Assembly (NCBI RefSeq): GCF_001881565.1 | Contig: NZ_MPDJ01000006.1 | Span: forward strand, 276,093-340,092 | Source of the DNA: Eisenbergiella tayi | GTDB lineage: Bacteria > Bacillota > Clostridia > Lachnospirales > Lachnospiraceae | DNA: 64,000 bases | Reading direction: 5' to 3' | In this document: positions 26,008 through 35,144 of the stretch, piece by piece | Position numbering within the stretch: position 1 is the first letter of the stretch | How the letters are laid out: every line of letters starts with the position of its first letter | Translations under genes and position numbers: made by a program | Notes under the pieces: model-generated | The model's database searches: none | Told to the model about the DNA's origin: nothing | What the model saw: the letters and a program-made list of their open reading frames with translations, nothing else

Positions 26008-26032
26008 AGGCAGAGGGGAAAGAAGGAATGGC

Positions 26033-26656
26033 ATGAAAGAGGAATCGAATATTAATTTTTGGCAGAAGGTGGCTTTTCTTTACGGGCCTTTCATGAAAAA
26101 CAGCCATAAGCTTTATGAAAATATCAGCAGGCGGATAAAGCCGGATCTGAACCGGGATATGGATGTGCTGGAGCTGGCATGCGGTTCCGGTCAGCTTTCT
26201 TTTGCGCTGGCCCAATATGTGAGACATTGGGAAGCTACGGATTTCTCAGAAAAGATGATTGAAGAGGCAAAAAAGAAGGAGCATTCTTCCAGGCTGTTTT
26301 TTTCGGTACAGGATGCTACGGCTCTGCCTTATGCACCTGCAAGCTTTGATGTGGTGGTAATAGCCAATGCCCTTCATATCATGCCTTATCCGGAAAAGGC
26401 GCTGGCGGAAATATCCCGGGTACTGAAGCCGGGCGGAATTTTGTATGCTCCCACCTTTGTACAGATAGAAGGGAAAATGCCGAAATTCAGGATGCGTATG
26501 ATGGAGGGGATCGGTTTTCATACGTATCATAAATGGAATGCGGGAGAGCTGATTGCCTTTGTATCCGAACATGGCTTTACTCCCATGAAGCACGGGATTT
26601 TATATGAAGGGCTGTTGCCGCTGTGTTTTCTGAAAGCAAGAAAAGAGCGGCAGTGA
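26033..26656 (+). CDS. class I SAM-dependent methyltransferase
   Basis: This 207-residue enzyme has motif I VLELACGSGQLSFALA (near 41-56), the acidic end of strand two WEATDFSEKMIEEA, and motif post-II DVVVIANALHIMPYPEKAL, all of the Methyltransf_11/UbiE-like type. The substrate is not predictable. It begins 25 bp after the lipoprotein gene and ends 40 bp before a second methyltransferase, likely as one operon. Confidence 0.85.
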   Translation: MKEESNINFWQKVAFLYGPFMKNSHKLYENISRRIKPDLNRDMDVLELACGSGQLSFALAQYVRHWEATDFSEKMIEEAKKKEHSSRLFFSVQDATALPYAPASFDVVVIANALHIMPYPEKALAEISRVLKPGGILYAPTFVQIEGKMPKFRMRMMEGIGFHTYHKWNAGELIAFVSEHGFTPMKHGILYEGLLPLCFLKARKERQ

Positions 26657-26696
26657 GTGGATTATGAATACTTGCGGCAGCCGCAGGAGGGGTTAT

Positions 26697-27626
26697 ATGG
26701 ACTATAGCAGAAAAATATCGGAGCGTTTGTGGAATCTGCCTGAAAAAGGGGAGTTGGAAAGTCATCGTGAGGAAACGTTTATCGATGATATTATCCAGAA
26801 AAGCCATATTGAAAAAACACTGCTCGACAATCTGGACGGAATAAAAACGGTGTTTGACGGGGGAGCGGGCTGCGGGAGGTTTTCTATTCTTCTTGCAAAA
26901 CAGGGATGTAAAGTTACGCACTTTGACATTTCGCAGCCGATGATAGATAAAGCGAAGGAATTGGCCCGGCAGGCAGGCGTCCTGGAACAAATAACCTTTG
27001 TCAAAGGCGCGTTGGAGGATTTAAGCGCATTTGACAGTAAATCCTTTGATTTGGTCATATCCTTTGATGCTCCGATCTCGTACACTTATCCTCATCAGGA
27101 ACAGGTGATTCAGGAGCTTGTCCGCCTTGCCGGAAAGCGTATCATCATAAGTGTATCAAGCCGTATGGGATACCTTCCTTATCTGGCAAATCCGCTTCAG
27201 AAAAATCAGTTTATTCTGGATGAAAACTGTGGCGATTCCTGGGTAAGGAGGTGTGTGGCCAATAAGGATAACGCTGTGAAGTCCTTTTCTTTTGATGAAA
27301 AAGCGGCAGAAAAGCTGTTGGCAGAGGGACTTATGGGAGGCGAAAAGGAAATAGCGGAATATGAACAGGGAGGAGCTCCCTGGTGTATCACATATACGTT
27401 TATGCCGGATGAATTAAGGGATATACTGAGCAGGTCGGGCGTGAAAAATATTGAATTGGCAGGACCGGGCGCATATGCGAGGACAATACCGAACGAATTG
27501 CTTGTAAAAATAATGAAGGATCCGAAGCAGCGTTCTGATTTCCTGGATTTCTGTTATAGATATGATGCAAATGAGTTTGTCTGCGGTATGGGAAAAGACA
27601 ATCTGTTGGCCAAAGGGGAGCTGTAA
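26697..27626 (+). CDS. class I SAM-dependent methyltransferase
   Basis: This 309-residue enzyme has motif I VFDGGAGCGRFSILLA (near 52-67), strand two VTHFDISQPMIDKA and motif IV LVISFDAPISYTYP. The C-terminal half is longer than in a minimal methyltransferase (a 100-residue insert or cap around EQGGAPWCITYTFMPDELRD), which usually confers substrate specificity. ATG 26697 has AGGAGGGG just upstream; an upstream in-frame ATG at 26664 has none. A strong hairpin follows. Confidence 0.83.
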   Translation: MDYSRKISERLWNLPEKGELESHREETFIDDIIQKSHIEKTLLDNLDGIKTVFDGGAGCGRFSILLAKQGCKVTHFDISQPMIDKAKELARQAGVLEQITFVKGALEDLSAFDSKSFDLVISFDAPISYTYPHQEQVIQELVRLAGKRIIISVSSRMGYLPYLANPLQKNQFILDENCGDSWVRRCVANKDNAVKSFSFDEKAAEKLLAEGLMGGEKEIAEYEQGGAPWCITYTFMPDELRDILSRSGVKNIELAGPGAYARTIPNELLVKIMKDPKQRSDFLDFCYRYDANEFVCGMGKDNLLAKGEL

Positions 27627-27632
27627 AAAGGA

Positions 27633-27658
27633 TTAAGAGCCGGTTATCCGGCTCTTAA
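27633..27658. terminator. hairpin between convergent genes
   Basis: A perfect 11-bp stem (27633-27643 and 27648-27658) with a TTAT loop. There is no T-run on either side, so termination may be weak or assisted. Confidence 0.55.
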
Positions 27659-27696
27659 CAGTGAGTGTAGGGAAAAATATTGATCTATCATAGATT

Positions 27697-28245
27697 TTAT
27701 CGCCAGACGGGATCATGGAGAGTGATTTTCATAAGGCATACGGGATCACCCATCTTTATACTTTTCAATAGATCTACGTCTGCTTTACAGGCAAACGCTT
27801 TTTCAAAAAGCACTTTGCTGTAACCGGCAGTACATTGACACCATGTATAGCTTTCTAACTTTTCCACCTCCGCGAGCATGGGACAGGGGCAAAAATTAAA
27901 CTGCAGAAAAAGTTCACCGTCTTTGCAGAAAAGTCCGGCGGCCTTTGCCTTCTCTGAAGCTGTGAATTCCTCTATACTGGAGGAATCTGCCATAAGTTCC
28001 CTTACAAGAGCAAGTTTTTCGTCCATGCCGTAACCGCACTGGCAGTTCATTCGTATTTTCTTTACGGTATGGTAATCAAACTTACTTTCCAGGCGTTGCA
28101 TGGCAGACCTTACCCAATCAGGATTCGTTTCTGTTTGTGCCGCACCTTCTCTGCCATAAACCACTTCTCCGGCAATACTTTCATTGCTTTCGGCTTTGAT
28201 GGCTTCATAAATTACGTTTTCCTGGATTTCCCTTATATTGAACAT
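27697..28245 (-). CDS. cysteine-rich cytoplasmic protein, DUF6144-like
   Basis: This 182-residue protein has three clustered cysteine motifs: NCQCGYGMDE (near 67-76), NFCPCPMLAEVE (117-128) and WCQCTAGYSK (135-144). Together with conserved Asp/Glu this layout suggests metal or Fe-S binding. From memory the pattern fits the uncharacterised DUF6144 family of Clostridia; I am not certain. Start ATG 28245 follows AAGGAGAAAGATA. Upstream on the minus strand TTGCAA and TATGTT (spacer 18) may be its promoter. Its 3' end faces the second methyltransferase. Confidence 0.7.
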   Translation of the reverse strand: MFNIREIQENVIYEAIKAESNESIAGEVVYGREGAAQTETNPDWVRSAMQRLESKFDYHTVKKIRMNCQCGYGMDEKLALVRELMADSSSIEEFTASEKAKAAGLFCKDGELFLQFNFCPCPMLAEVEKLESYTWCQCTAGYSKVLFEKAFACKADVDLLKSIKMGDPVCLMKITLHDPVWR

Positions 28246-28414
28246 ATCTTTCTCCTTATTCCTGAGTCATCTGGTAACCGTTTTGAGGAAGCCTTTGATT
28301 GATCCGTTCTTTTCTGTCCATATATCGGTTCACCTGTTTATAACATACTCTTTTTAGTACCAGATTTGCAATGTATTTTCCTGTTTTTGAACTTAAAAAA
28401 GAAACGGTTTCATA

Positions 28415-29221
28415 CTATGATGAAGATACGGTATCGGTACGCCGATCCGGGAACTGATTTCTTTTCCGCCATTCACTGGGGCTTAAGGAAAAGCTCTTTT
28501 TAAATGCCTTGTAAAATATGGAATTGTCCGAGAAGCCGCATTCCGAAGCTATTTTCTGAATGGGAAGATCGGTGCGTTCCAGAAGCTTTTTGGCATTCTG
28601 CAGACGAATGCAGGTGAGATAGGCGTGAGGAGTCATCCCCAGCTCCTGCTTCATTTTTTTGTCAATATATTCGGAGGAATAGTGGAAGGCTTCTGCCAGA
28701 GATTCTCCGGTTATGTGGGAGGCATAGTTCTCATTCAGGTAGCGCATCAGGCCGGCGGTGAGCGGCGTATAGGATTGTTCCTGGGTATACAGCAGGCCAA
28801 GCAGTCTGAAGAATTCGCTCTGCAGTTCCAGATGGCTGCACGGAGTCCGGTTCAGAAGGCGTTCCAGCTGCTGAAGGAGCGGCAGGAAAAGGCCGGGCTG
28901 AAAGGTTCCCCGGACAGGAAGCATAAGCCGGTTGGTACGATCCTCGGTATAGGCGGCTTCGAAATGAATGTAGTAGTATTCCGCCTTCGGGCTTGGGCGG
29001 GACGCGTCCTGACGGATATTTTTTCTCTGGATATACCATTCTCCCGGATGAAGGGTGGTAAGAATCCCGTTTTCTGTAAACTGAAGAGTATTTTTCAGCA
29101 TGAAAATAAGGACAAAGTATCCGCAGCAGCGGGAGCAGTGGTATTCATTGATGCCGAAGCGTTTCAGATTGCAGTCTGTGAGATATGGCATGGGGGCAGG
29201 GGAGAGGAAAATAGTTTCCAT
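28415..29221 (-). CDS. AraC-family transcriptional regulator
   Basis: This 268-residue regulator has an N-terminal cupin-like ligand domain (about 30-130, with HPGEWYIQRKN) and a C-terminal double helix-turn-helix. The latter carries IQKIASECGFSDNSIFYKAFKKSFSLSPSEWRK near 220-252. AraC proteins of this layout activate neighbouring glycan-use genes in response to a sugar. It is transcribed divergently from the GH127 gene, 117 bp away, so arabinofuranoside utilisation is its probable target. Confidence 0.88.
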   Translation of the reverse strand: METIFLSPAPMPYLTDCNLKRFGINEYHCSRCCGYFVLIFMLKNTLQFTENGILTTLHPGEWYIQRKNIRQDASRPSPKAEYYYIHFEAAYTEDRTNRLMLPVRGTFQPGLFLPLLQQLERLLNRTPCSHLELQSEFFRLLGLLYTQEQSYTPLTAGLMRYLNENYASHITGESLAEAFHYSSEYIDKKMKQELGMTPHAYLTCIRLQNAKKLLERTDLPIQKIASECGFSDNSIFYKAFKKSFSLSPSEWRKRNQFPDRRTDTVSSS

Positions 29222-29250
29222 GGCAAACCGCCTTTCTTTTTAGGGAAGGA

Positions 29251-29279
29251 TTGAAAAAGGATTGGTTTATCTGTATTTA
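29251..29279 (+). promoter_or_regulatory. promoter of the GH127 gene
   Basis: TTGAAA (29251-29256), 17-bp spacer, TATTTA (29274-29279), in the AraC/GH127 divergent region. Confidence 0.6.
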
Positions 29280-29338
29280 CAGAATAAAACATTTGTACCA
29301 AAAAAGAAATATAAAATTAAGAATAAGGAGATAAGAGT

Positions 29339-31186
29339 ATGCAAGAAAGAAAATTCGTTCCGCTCACAACAAAGGAGCTTCGGCCGCAGGGGTGGCTGAA
29401 ACGGCAGCTGGAAATTCAGGCGGAAGGGCTTTCGGGGCACCTGGATTTGATTTGGCCGGATATTCGTGACAGCAAGTGGATAGGCGGGGACAAGGAAGGC
29501 TGGGAGAGGGTGCCGTACTGGCTGGATGGATTCATTCCGCTGGCCTATTTGCTGGAAGATGAGGATCTCATAAAGAGAGCGGGAAAATATATTGATGCAA
29601 TCCTGGCCCGTCAGGAGGAGGACGGATGGATCTGTCCCTGCGGGAAGGATGAGAGAAATACATATGATGTGTGGGCTGTTTTTCTGATCTGCAAGGTTCT
29701 GGTGCTTTATCATGATTGTACGGGGGATGAACGGATTGAGCCGGCGGTTTACCGCGCTATGAAAAACCTGCTCGATCACATTACCCACAATACGCTTTTC
29801 AACTGGGGAGCAGCCAGATGGTATGAATGTCTGATTCCTTTATTATGGCTGTATGAAAGACGGCCCGAGGAGTGGATGCTTCAGCTTATGTGTGTGCTGG
29901 ACGCGGAAGGGCTGGATTATGAAAAGCTTTATGAGCATTTTGATTTTCAACATCCGGCTGCGGATAAATACTGGACGCAGCTGAATCATGTGGTAAATAC
30001 GGCTATGGCGCTGAAATCCAGGGCGCTGATGTCTCTTGTTACGGGGGAGGACGGAAATGCCTTTGCCAGGAAGATGTATCAAAAGATAATGAAGTATAAC
30101 AGCATGGCGACCGGTCATTTCACAGGGGACGAGTGTCTGTCAGGCGATTCTCCTGTTTAGGGAAGTGAATGCTGCAGCGTGGCGGAGGCCATGTATTCCT
30201 GCGAGGTTCTTTTATCGGCGGCAGGGGATTCCTTCTGGGGAGATCTTCTGGAAAAAGAGGCCTTTAATTGTCTTCCGGCAACTACGACTCCGGATATGTG
30301 GGCGCACCAGTATGTGCAGATGACCAATCAGATCAGCTGCAGCAGAATTCCGGAGGAGGGGGTTCCTTTTAATTCCAATGGAGGAGAAGCCCATATGTTT
30401 GGGCTGGAACCTAATTTTGGCTGCTGTACGGCGAATTTTAATCAGGCCTGGCCTAAATTTGCCTTATCGGCCCTGATGCGGAGTGGGGAAGGGCTGGCGG
30501 TGATGTCTATGGTTCCTGTAGAGGCAAAGGTGAGGCGTGATGGTGCTGAAGTGGATCTTCAGATAGTATCGGAGTATCCGTTCCGTGACGAGGCGGTGAT
30601 TGAAGTAACCACAGATCGTCCGGTGACCATGGAGCTGCTGATCCGAATTCCCGGTTTTGCCAAAGAGGCTTTTGTGGATGGGGAGAAAGCGGAGCCGGAA
30701 AGCTTTTACCGGATTTACAGGACATGGGAAGGCAGTACCCGGATTCCTGTTCGTTTTGTATTTGATACTATGCTTGCGGATCGTCCTTTCGGTTCAAAAG
30801 CTGTTGTGCGCGGCCCTCTTGTATTTTCGCTTCCTGTTGAGGCACAGTGCCGTATCCTGGAATATACCCGGGATGGGGTGGAACGCAAAGCGCCCTATTG
30901 TGATTATGAGTTCACACCTGTGTCTGACTGGAATTATGGATTCTGTTCGGAGAGCTTTGAAATTAGTCACGGTAAGATAGGGGATTATCCTTTTTCCGTG
31001 GAAGAACCGCCTGTCTGCCTGAAAACAAAAATGGTGAAGGTACCGTGGGAAGAAAAATATGGCGTCTGTGCCGTGGCGCCTTCCGAAAGAAAAGCGATGG
31101 GTGAACCGGAAGAGAAGGTCCTTCAGCCTTATGGGTGCACCAATCTGCGGATGACGGAAATGCCTTATATAGCAGTTGAGCTGTGA
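29339..31186 (+). pseudogene. GH127-family beta-L-arabinofuranosidase interrupted by in-frame TAG
   Basis: One continuous frame of 615 codons encodes a GH127-type glycosidase, the family's usual length, but codon 274 is TAG (30158-30160). The flanking residues DSPV[stop]GSECCSVAEAMY match the family block in which Q precedes G[ST]E; CAG to TAG explains the change. The downstream part keeps PNFGCCTANFNQAWP. In the characterised HypBA1 a Glu-x-Cys pair and a Cys-Cys pair bind zinc. The E-C-C follows the stop and the CC is further on, so neither a truncated product nor an internal-start product (GTG 30179) would be active. The frame shows no other decay, so the lesion is recent or an error. Start ATG follows AAGGAG. 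Confidence 0.85.
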
Positions 31187-31288
31187 CACATAATCAGAAA
31201 TCCAAAAATTTCTTTTCTTTTACCGGAGATATGATAGAATGAAAAAGAGCAAAAGCACTTTTTCAAAGGTAAAAGGAGGAGTGAGCGG

Positions 31289-32146
31289 ATGAAGAAATTA
31301 TACAGAATGACAGGAATAGCGGCGGCAGCGGTTTTGGCAGTGTCAGCTTCGTTTCCCTCCGTGCCTGTATCGGCAGAGGAGACGGGAACGCAGGCTTTGG
31401 CGGAAGCGGACGCTTCAGGAATGGTTCAGCAGGGAATGGTTCTTGGGGCGGTTGCGGCAGGCGGGATGACTGCGGACGGCAAGGATCTGAAGATCTATGT
31501 AGCCGTGCAGGCGTTTCCGGGGGCAGTTGGATTGGATCATATCAATGTACAGTTCAGAAACCTGGAAAATGACAGAAGTGTCACTAAAATTCTGAGAGAT
31601 AAGGATTATTCCAATGGCGTTTATGCCGGCTGGATAACGATGAGTATTTATGAACCTGCCGGCAATTATGTATTGGATAAAGTAATTCTGCAGGATAATA
31701 ATGGAGAATATCTGAAATACTGCCGCGCTGAGGACAGAGAGGAAAATGACAAATACCAGACGCTGCCTTTTACGGCCGGTTTTGCTGTGACAAACGGTGT
31801 GGCGGCTGTGGATGAGACAGCGCCGGTGCTTGGGGCGGTAACGGTATCCCCCGTGCAGGCCGCAAAGGAGTCGCAGATTACGGTGACTGCTGCGGTGGCG
31901 GATGATTTTTCCGGTGTGGATACGGTAGCGGTGCGTTTTGAGAATGAAAACGGTAAGGCTGTCAGCATTAATCTGGATTATCAGGGGGATAGGCTCTATT
32001 CCGGCACAATCAAAAAGAGCCAGACGAAGGAAGCGGGTACCTACCGGATAAAAAGGGTGTCTGTAGCCGATAATATGGGAAACAGTAAGGTGTATAACGG
32101 CGGTGACGGACCATTTGCCAGTGATGTTTTCTTTGTGATACAATAA
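31289..32146 (+). CDS. secreted two-domain beta-sandwich protein
   Basis: This 285-residue protein has a Sec signal peptide (cleavage probably after VSA, residue 29) and two related Ig-like domains of ~100 residues, each starting VLGAV. The first contains VQFRNLENDRSV...GNYVLDKVILQDNNG and the second VRFENENGKAVS...GTYRIKRVSVADNMGN. The G.Y.....V...DN.G pattern resembles the Ig-like domains often found in surface proteins of Firmicutes. No sorting signal, lipobox or enzyme domain is visible. AAAGGAGGAGTGA precedes the ATG. Function unknown. Confidence 0.75.
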   Translation: MKKLYRMTGIAAAAVLAVSASFPSVPVSAEETGTQALAEADASGMVQQGMVLGAVAAGGMTADGKDLKIYVAVQAFPGAVGLDHINVQFRNLENDRSVTKILRDKDYSNGVYAGWITMSIYEPAGNYVLDKVILQDNNGEYLKYCRAEDREENDKYQTLPFTAGFAVTNGVAAVDETAPVLGAVTVSPVQAAKESQITVTAAVADDFSGVDTVAVRFENENGKAVSINLDYQGDRLYSGTIKKSQTKEAGTYRIKRVSVADNMGNSKVYNGGDGPFASDVFFVIQ

Positions 32147-32225
32147 AACAGGAATTTTTATGCAGCAGCCTTCGGGCTGCTGTAATGTTTACACGGGAAA
32201 GACCGACAGGTATGAGGGAAAAGGA

Positions 32226-32792
32226 ATGGAAATGTTTGATATCAGGACTCCGGAAGGGGAGCCTACGGGAGAGGTAAAGGAAAGAAGCGCGGTTCACAGG
32301 GACGGCGACTGGCACGGGACAGCCCATATCTGGCTGGTGCGCCGGAAGAATGGGAAAATTGAGGTGCTTCTGCAGAAGCGCAGCCGGCTGAAGGAAACAT
32401 TCCCGGGATGTTACGATGCTTCCTGTGCCGGCCATTTATCCGCAGGGGACAGCTTTATCCAGGGAGCGCTGCGGGAACTGCAGGAAGAACTGGGGCTGGA
32501 AGCAAAGGAAGAAGACTTGTTTCTTGGGGGAATTTATCCCTGTCAGGTGGATGAATGGTTTGGAGGGATCCATATTTTGGACAGGGAAATCTCTGCGGTT
32601 TATTTATATGATAAGCCTGTTAAGGAAGAGGAACTGAAGCTTCAGGAGGAAGAGGTGGAGGGTGTCTGCTGGATAGAGTTTGAACGGCTGAAGGAGCTGG
32701 CGGCAGCAGGAACGCCTGAGTATTGTATTTTCCCATGGGAAACGGACGCTTTGGAAGATGCTTTCCGGAAGAGGTACCGGTACGGGGAGTAA
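32226..32792 (+). CDS. Nudix hydrolase, isopentenyl-diphosphate-isomerase-like subfamily
   Basis: This 188-residue protein has the layout of the YfcD/IDI-like Nudix group. The N-terminal FDIRTPEGEPTGEVKERS..HRDGDWH is followed by a Nudix box AGDSFIQGALRELQEELGL near 78-96. The first acidic residue of the box is Asp in place of Glu. It probably hydrolyses a nucleoside-diphosphate-linked compound or similar pyrophosphate. I start at ATG 32226 (GAGGG 8 bp upstream); ATG 32232 with AAGGA is equally plausible. It lies 90 bp upstream of an oxidoreductase gene. Confidence 0.82.
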   Translation: MEMFDIRTPEGEPTGEVKERSAVHRDGDWHGTAHIWLVRRKNGKIEVLLQKRSRLKETFPGCYDASCAGHLSAGDSFIQGALRELQEELGLEAKEEDLFLGGIYPCQVDEWFGGIHILDREISAVYLYDKPVKEEELKLQEEEVEGVCWIEFERLKELAAAGTPEYCIFPWETDALEDAFRKRYRYGE

Positions 32793-32882
32793 TCCGGGGG
32801 CATTCCTGTCCTCATTCGGGAAAAGGGTGTGCAGATATAGAAAAGAGACATAAGTGCAAAGGCAGAAAAGGAGAATTTCAAA

Positions 32883-33860
32883 ATGAAAAAAATGAGGATG
32901 GCGATTATAGGAGCGGGAGGTATTGCGGTCTGTATGGCAAAGACCATTGCGGAGATGGATAATGTGGAAGCATATGCCATTGGTTCCAGAAGCCAGGAAA
33001 AAGCGGACAGATTTGCAGAGGAATATGGGTTTCAGAAAGCCTATGGATCCTATGAGGAACTGGTGAAGGATGAAAATGTGGATCTGGTTTATATTGCCAC
33101 GCCTCATTCCGAGCATTTTGCAAACGCAAAGCTGTGCATTCAGCATGGAAAGCCGGTGCTATGTGAAAAATCCTTTACGGCCAATGCGAAGCAGGCCAGA
33201 GAGCTGATAGCGATGGCAGAGAAGGCCGGTGTTTTTATTACGGAGGCTATCTGGGTCAGGTACATGCCCATGCTTCAGACGATCCGAAAGGAACTGGAGT
33301 CAGGAAGTATAGGGGAACCGAAGCTTCTCACGGCCAATCTGGGATATGTGGCAGCGGATTCGTATAGAATGCGCACTCCGGAGCTTGCCGGAGGAGCACT
33401 TCTGGATGTAGGTGTTTATCCGCTTAATTTTGCACTGATGATATTCGGGACAGATATTGCCAAGGTTACCTCCACATGTACTTATATGGATACCGGGGTG
33501 GATGAGCAGAACAGTGCAGCACTGGTTTATGAGGACGGAAAGATGGCTGTTATAAACAGTTCGGTGCTCGTATTCAGCGATCGGAAGGGTATTATTCACG
33601 GGACAAAAGGAAGTATGGTTATTGAGAATATTAATAACTTTGAAAGCCTGACAGTATATGACGGAGAGCATAAAGAGATAAAGCATATAGAGCGTCCGGC
33701 CCAGATAAGCGGCTATGAATATGAAGTGGAAGCCTGTATGCGGGCCCTTGAGACAGGAGCGCTGGAATGTCCGGAAATGCCTCATGCGGAAACGATCCGG
33801 GTGATGGATATCCTGGATGGGATGCGGGCGGAGTGGGGAATTCGATATCCCTTTGAATAA
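32883..33860 (+). CDS. Gfo/Idh/MocA-family NAD(P)-dependent oxidoreductase
   Basis: This 325-residue enzyme has the Rossmann motif IIGAGGIAVCMA (near 7-18), the family motif CEKSFTANAKQA (near 94-105, containing the active-site Lys) and a C-terminal GALLDVGVYPLNFA region. It most resembles the dihydrodiol-dehydrogenase-like or sugar-dehydrogenase branch and probably oxidises or reduces a sugar or cyclitol. AAAAGGAG precedes the ATG. Followed by an AT-rich hairpin. Confidence 0.88.
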   Translation: MKKMRMAIIGAGGIAVCMAKTIAEMDNVEAYAIGSRSQEKADRFAEEYGFQKAYGSYEELVKDENVDLVYIATPHSEHFANAKLCIQHGKPVLCEKSFTANAKQARELIAMAEKAGVFITEAIWVRYMPMLQTIRKELESGSIGEPKLLTANLGYVAADSYRMRTPELAGGALLDVGVYPLNFALMIFGTDIAKVTSTCTYMDTGVDEQNSAALVYEDGKMAVINSSVLVFSDRKGIIHGTKGSMVIENINNFESLTVYDGEHKEIKHIERPAQISGYEYEVEACMRALETGALECPEMPHAETIRVMDILDGMRAEWGIRYPFE

Positions 33861-33882
33861 CCGGAAAACAGGGATGAGGTTG

Positions 33883-33912
33883 ATTATTACGATGGAGGAT
33901 AATCGTAATAAT
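33883..33912 (+). terminator. AT-rich hairpin downstream of the oxidoreductase gene
   Basis: Perfect 11-bp arms ATTATTACGAT and ATCGTAATAAT (33883-33893 and 33902-33912) around an 8-nt loop. No clear T-run follows. Confidence 0.5.
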
Positions 33913-33956
33913 AGATGATACATTCTGTGATTGCTTTATACAAAGATAAAAATATA

Positions 33957-34016
33957 GGGAACTCACACGTAGTTCCCTTGCTTGAAAAACTATAACAGCA
34001 CCTTACACGTAAGTGC
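33957..34016 (-). repeat. tandem similar hairpins downstream of the PemK-like gene
   Basis: Two hairpins (33957-33977, arms GGGAACT/AGTTCCC; 33998-34016, arms GCAC.TTAC/GTAAGTGC) share the loop core ACACGT and are each followed on the plus strand by T[GT][CA]TTG-like bases. Read on the minus strand they lie just past the PemK-like stop codon and are followed by T-rich runs. They may act as tandem terminators. Confidence 0.55.
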
Positions 34017-34057
34017 TTTACTTGTATTTTTATACTACCATGAAACTCTTTTTTTGT

Positions 34058-34696
34058 CTACTTTTTTGTATTTGATTTTTCAAGGAATTCAGATAGTTCA
34101 CAGATATTTACAAAATGATATTGCTTAAGCAGTTGATTGAATTGATTTATAGTTTCCTGCGCAGTATCCAGCTTTTTTTGAGTAGTTGTATTGTGTTCTT
34201 TCAGCTTATCGATATACAAAAGTTTATCATTGTAAATATTCAGTATGGTTTGATAGTAATGATAAACGTCAAGGGATAAAGAAATTGCTTTGTCGACTTC
34301 TTTCATTTCTGCGGCTGTGAGTTCAGTAATATAGTCTCCAAGCCGGGCTTTGCTTACGCAGGTGATATTACCAAGCAGAACATTGCCATCAAGCAGAGTA
34401 TTGCCGGCAGAATCCTTTTTATTTTCTATTGGTACAACAACAGGTAACTTTGAGGCAGTATGCGTAATTGGAGCGACGAGTACATTAGGAGAAGTTTTAT
34501 TTGCAGAATTGTATTGAAGAATTACGCAGGGTCTTTCCTTGCATTCTTCACTGCCTATACCAACACCAAAATTACAGCGGTATACCTGACCTCGATATAC
34601 CGTTCGATTTTTGGCGGAGGATGAAATGGCGTTTAAATATAATTTATCTTTTAACCATTCTAAATATTGTTGAGTTTTTATTAAATCAATATTCAT
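34058..34696 (-). CDS. PemK/MazF-family protein with coiled-coil extension, no adjacent antitoxin
   Basis: This 212-residue protein has a PemK/MazF-like core (about 30-125). It includes RGQVYRCNFGVGIGSEECKERPCVILQY, LVAPITHTAS and GNVLLGNITCVSKARL, the fold of mRNA-cleaving toxins. It is about twice the usual length because of an N-terminal helical arm and a C-terminal coiled-coil from about 135 onward. No antitoxin gene lies beside it: upstream is non-coding and downstream is the convergent oxidoreductase. The region is visibly AT-richer than its neighbours, consistent with acquisition. GAGGAAA is 11 bp before the ATG. RNase activity is inferred from the family. Confidence 0.78.
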   Translation of the reverse strand: MNIDLIKTQQYLEWLKDKLYLNAISSSAKNRTVYRGQVYRCNFGVGIGSEECKERPCVILQYNSANKTSPNVLVAPITHTASKLPVVVPIENKKDSAGNTLLDGNVLLGNITCVSKARLGDYITELTAAEMKEVDKAISLSLDVYHYYQTILNIYNDKLLYIDKLKEHNTTTQKKLDTAQETINQFNQLLKQYHFVNICELSEFLEKSNTKK

Positions 34697-35144
34697 TAAT
34701 TATATAGTTTCCTCTTTTGTGCTATTTACAATTAGTATATTTCTTTATGGTTCCGTATTAATAACTTTAAAGTGACTGGATGAATATATTTGAAAATGCC
34801 GGCTGGATATACTTATGATTGGAGAGTTATATTGTGGGGTGAAAAAGACAGACATAGAAACATTTAAATTCTACCAAAGAAAAAGAGTATAAAGGGACGC
34901 AGCAGATTGGTCTTGTAATAATATCAACTCTGCAAGTACAGTAAATTATATATGGAATTTATGATAGATGAATTACTAAAGAGAGAAAGAACAAGGGATT
35001 GTCAAAATGTAGCCCGAACATACGAAACTGCACCGACTTATAAGATCTGATTTTATTTTAGAACACCAATATTCAGCAGACAGATATTTTTTTGAAAGGA
35101 GTCTGCCGAACCAAATAAAAAGTTCGGCAGCTCCTTTTTCATTT
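34697..35144. other. AT-rich intergenic region without a convincing gene
   Basis: About 450 bp, AT-rich, with no ribosome site plus long frame on either strand. A 25-codon frame at 34814 is too short to support. The last ~45 bp form a plus-oriented terminator (35096-35140) whose transcript source is unclear. Confidence 0.5.
35096..35140. terminator. terminator hairpin, better T-run on plus strand
   Basis: GGAG.CTGCCGAAC and GTTCGGCAG.TCC form a 13-bp stem with one mismatch; TTTTT follows on the plus strand. On the minus strand only a short T-run follows, yet the VOC gene ends just upstream, so it may act in both directions. Confidence 0.75.

Noticed and set aside
30158..30160. Pyrrolysine or programmed readthrough at TAG
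   Set aside because: TAG is a routine stop in this window, no readthrough element is apparent and GH127 enzymes are not known to use it; nonsense mutation is simpler.
34814..34891. 25-codon frame in the AT-rich gap near the PemK-like gene
   Set aside because: Too short, no convincing ribosome site, no recognisable sequence.
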